From VBAS01 sp964581455 (GTDB taxonomy: Bacteria; Bacteroidota; Bacteroidia; Chitinophagales; Chitinophagaceae), in NCBI GenBank assembly GCA_964581455.1, contig CAZOOT010000002.1:16178-80177 (forward strand): a DNA stretch of 64,000 nucleotides. Direction: 5' to 3'. Shown here piece after piece: positions 62,306 to 64,000 of the stretch; position 1 is the stretch's first letter; the number at the start of each line of letters is the position of its first letter. A model generated the notes under the pieces. The model did no database searches. It saw nothing but the letters and a program-made list of their open reading frames with translations, and was not told where the DNA came from. The translations under genes and the position numbers were made by a program.

Positions 62306-63937
62306 ATGAAAAGCGTAAATACAATATTTAAAAACAAAACGGTTCTTGCATTTTCCATTTTTGTGTTCCTGTTTGCCTGTAATAAAAAAATGGATATCCC
62401 GGAAGCCAATTTGCCACGCATGTTTACTCCTACCGGCATTCAGATTACATTAGCAGAAACGCAGGTAAGGATAGCCTGGAATCCTTCTCTTTTTTCAGCT
62501 TCAAAGCAATTTCAGTACACCATTCAGGTATCAAAAGACTCAACTTTTCAAGGTACTCCGGACTTCACAACAGTGTCCGATACAACATTTGTAATTGTTA
62601 CAGATGCTGATATTGCAATAAGGCAAAAATATTTTGCACGCATTAAGGCAAATGCTGTAAATACTACGGCAGAATCAAATTGGTTTAATAGCATTGGCTT
62701 CTCAATGACCGGCGAACAAATATTTAAAGTTCCTGTCCAGGAAGCTGACATCATTGACAGGGGAGTAATTTTAAGATGGACAACAACACCGGGAGTTTCC
62801 AAAATTGTATTGACACCCCAGGGCGGTACATCTTTTGATGTAGCCATAACCGCAGCTGATAATACAGCCGGCTTTAAATTAATAAATAATCTTCTGGCCA
62901 ATACAACCTATTCTGCTGAAATTTTTGCCGGCACTAAAAGTAAAGGCTTACTTTCTTTCAAAACAAAAGCCACTATTACAGGTAATAGCATTATTGATCT
63001 TCGGGGAATAGAAAACAGGCCATCTGTATTGGCTGATACATTACCAATTGTTCCTTCTGGAAGTATTATTATTTTGAAAAGAGGATTAACCTACAATATT
63101 TCTTCAACAATAAGTCTGAATAAATCAATAACCATATTAAGTGGCGCCGATTTTATTCCTGATCTGGCAACTCTTTACTTTACCAACAATTTTAATTTGG
63201 TTGCTGGCAGTGCAATTGATTCTATAATGTTTAAAGACTTAAACCTGTACAGCGATAATTATGCATCACGCTATGTTTTCAATATCAGCCAGGTGGGAAC
63301 AATTGGAAAAGTTTCTTTTGAAAATGTTTACGGACATCGTTTCCGTGGTTTTTTCAGGATGCAGACTGGTGGGGCAGGTACACAGGTAACTGATCTGATT
63401 ATTAAAAACTGCGTTATTGATAGCTTAAGAGATTTCTCTCTTGTTAATACCAACAACTCAAATACAGTTGCTAATATCAAAGTTTCAAATACTACTATTT
63501 ATAATGCAAGGAAGGTTATTGATCACAGAAGCCCGGGTTCTAACTCTATAGAATTCACAAACTGCACATTTAATAATACACCGGGAGGAGGTGCACCAGG
63601 CGGTATTGGCGGTTTTTATTTTATAGATCTGAATACATTGAATTCGGCAACGCCTATCAAAATCACCAATTGCATTTTTGGAAGCACTTGGGATGACCAG
63701 GGTTTAGGAAATGATGCCCTTGGTATTCGTGCAGGATCAGCTACCAGTGTAGAAGTTTCTAATTCGTATCAAACATCAGATTTTATATCAACCAACGCAA
63801 CTTATCAAATTGCGGGACTTTTACCTTATCCGGGAACATCTATAAATTTATTTACTAATCCTTCCATTGGTAATTTTAAAATAAAAGATAATAGCTTTCC
63901 CGGTAAAGGCAACTCAGGCGATCCGCGTTGGTATTAA
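62306..63937 (+). CDS. Surface lipoprotein with FnIII-like N-terminus and DUF4957/DUF5123-like beta-helix
   Basis: A 543-residue lipoprotein (IFVFLFACNKKMD, Cys at about residue 25). Residues about 35-230 form one or two fibronectin-III-like beta-sandwiches (IQITLAETQVRIAWNPS ...; GVILRWTTTPGVSKIVLTP). The remainder, from about RGIENRPSVL, has repeated short strands with asparagine ladders (IKNCVIDSLRDF, VSNTTIYNARKVID, FTNCTFNNTPGG), the look of a right-handed beta-helix like DUF4957/DUF5123 proteins and pectate-lyase-like folds. Such proteins follow SusCD pairs and are thought to bind the glycan at the surface. No catalytic residues could be picked out, so binding is more likely than lyase activity. 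Confidence 0.8.
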   Translation: MKSVNTIFKNKTVLAFSIFVFLFACNKKMDIPEANLPRMFTPTGIQITLAETQVRIAWNPSLFSASKQFQYTIQVSKDSTFQGTPDFTTVSDTTFVIVTDADIAIRQKYFARIKANAVNTTAESNWFNSIGFSMTGEQIFKVPVQEADIIDRGVILRWTTTPGVSKIVLTPQGGTSFDVAITAADNTAGFKLINNLLANTTYSAEIFAGTKSKGLLSFKTKATITGNSIIDLRGIENRPSVLADTLPIVPSGSIIILKRGLTYNISSTISLNKSITILSGADFIPDLATLYFTNNFNLVAGSAIDSIMFKDLNLYSDNYASRYVFNISQVGTIGKVSFENVYGHRFRGFFRMQTGGAGTQVTDLIIKNCVIDSLRDFSLVNTNNSNTVANIKVSNTTIYNARKVIDHRSPGSNSIEFTNCTFNNTPGGGAPGGIGGFYFIDLNTLNSATPIKITNCIFGSTWDDQGLGNDALGIRAGSATSVEVSNSYQTSDFISTNATYQIAGLLPYPGTSINLFTNPSIGNFKIKDNSFPGKGNSGDPRWY

Positions 63938-64000
63938 AAGTATTTTTTAAATAATAATTTAAGTCCGGGATTGTTATAATTCTTAATTTGATTATTCTGG

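Noticed and set aside
1..64000. tRNA, rRNA, CRISPR arrays, transposases, phage genes and attachment sites
   Set aside because: None was recognised by eye anywhere in the window. The locus looks like stable chromosome apart from the small repeats noted.

Overview
The window is a stretch of AT-rich Bacteroidota chromosome. The evidence is two SusC/SusD outer-membrane pairs, many lipoproteins, secreted sugar oxidoreductases with twin-arginine leaders and a TTG-N19-TAnnTTTG-like promoter. The gene mix looks like a soil or plant-litter member of the Chitinophagaceae, but that placement is an impression. A run of exactly 100 N at 24332-24431 shows it is a draft assembly.

Nearly everything is one large plant cell-wall locus aimed at decorated glucuronoarabinoxylan. 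From the left: (1) bases 1-9126, plus strand: the end of an FGGY sugar-acid kinase, then two repeats of a secreted RraA-type aldolase followed by a secreted enolase-superfamily dehydratase, separated by a BASS-type sodium symporter. A Tat-exported Gfo/Idh oxidoreductase, a DJ-1/PfpI protein and an alpha/beta hydrolase follow. (2) Bases 9146-36074, minus strand: about twenty closely packed genes. They include two GH43, GH95, CE1-like, CE15, a sialate-O-acetylesterase-type enzyme, CE4, GH10, GH51, GH3 and GH67, several exported Gfo/Idh proteins, a bicupin, a PmoA-family protein broken by the assembly gap, an SDR dehydrogenase and two paralogous LacI regulators at the promoter-proximal end. (3) Bases 36429-52945, plus strand: SusC/SusD, a terminator, three lipoproteins (vanadium-haloperoxidase-like, FG-GAP/ASPIC, DUF255 thioredoxin-like), then xylulokinase, xylose isomerase and a sodium:sugar symporter. 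(4) Bases 53102-55861: a lipoprotein GH10 xylanase with an inserted carbohydrate-binding module, and mannonate dehydratase. (5) Bases 55869-63937: a third LacI regulator, divergent from a second SusC/SusD pair and a DUF4957-like surface lipoprotein.

The parts fit one scheme. Surface and periplasmic GH10 enzymes cut the xylan backbone. SusCD pairs import fragments. CE15, CE1, CE4 and acetylesterases remove esters, and GH67, GH51, GH43 and GH95 remove glucuronate, arabinose and probably galactose side chains. GH3 and GH43 finish to xylose, which enters through the symporter and is handled by XylA and XylB. Released glucuronate would pass through UxuA and possibly the SDR enzyme.

The most unusual feature is the left block. 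Aldolase, dehydratase and oxidoreductase all carry export signals and flank a BASS transporter, which suggests a sugar oxidation, dehydration and retro-aldol route outside the cytoplasm. Regulation is readable in places. A cre-like palindrome, TGCAATCGGTTGCA, occurs both in front of susC-1 and directly against the start codon of one LacI gene. A different palindrome, ATCGTTATCGGGAACGAT, lies between the third LacI gene and susC-2. No rRNA, tRNA, CRISPR array, insertion sequence or phage gene was recognised.
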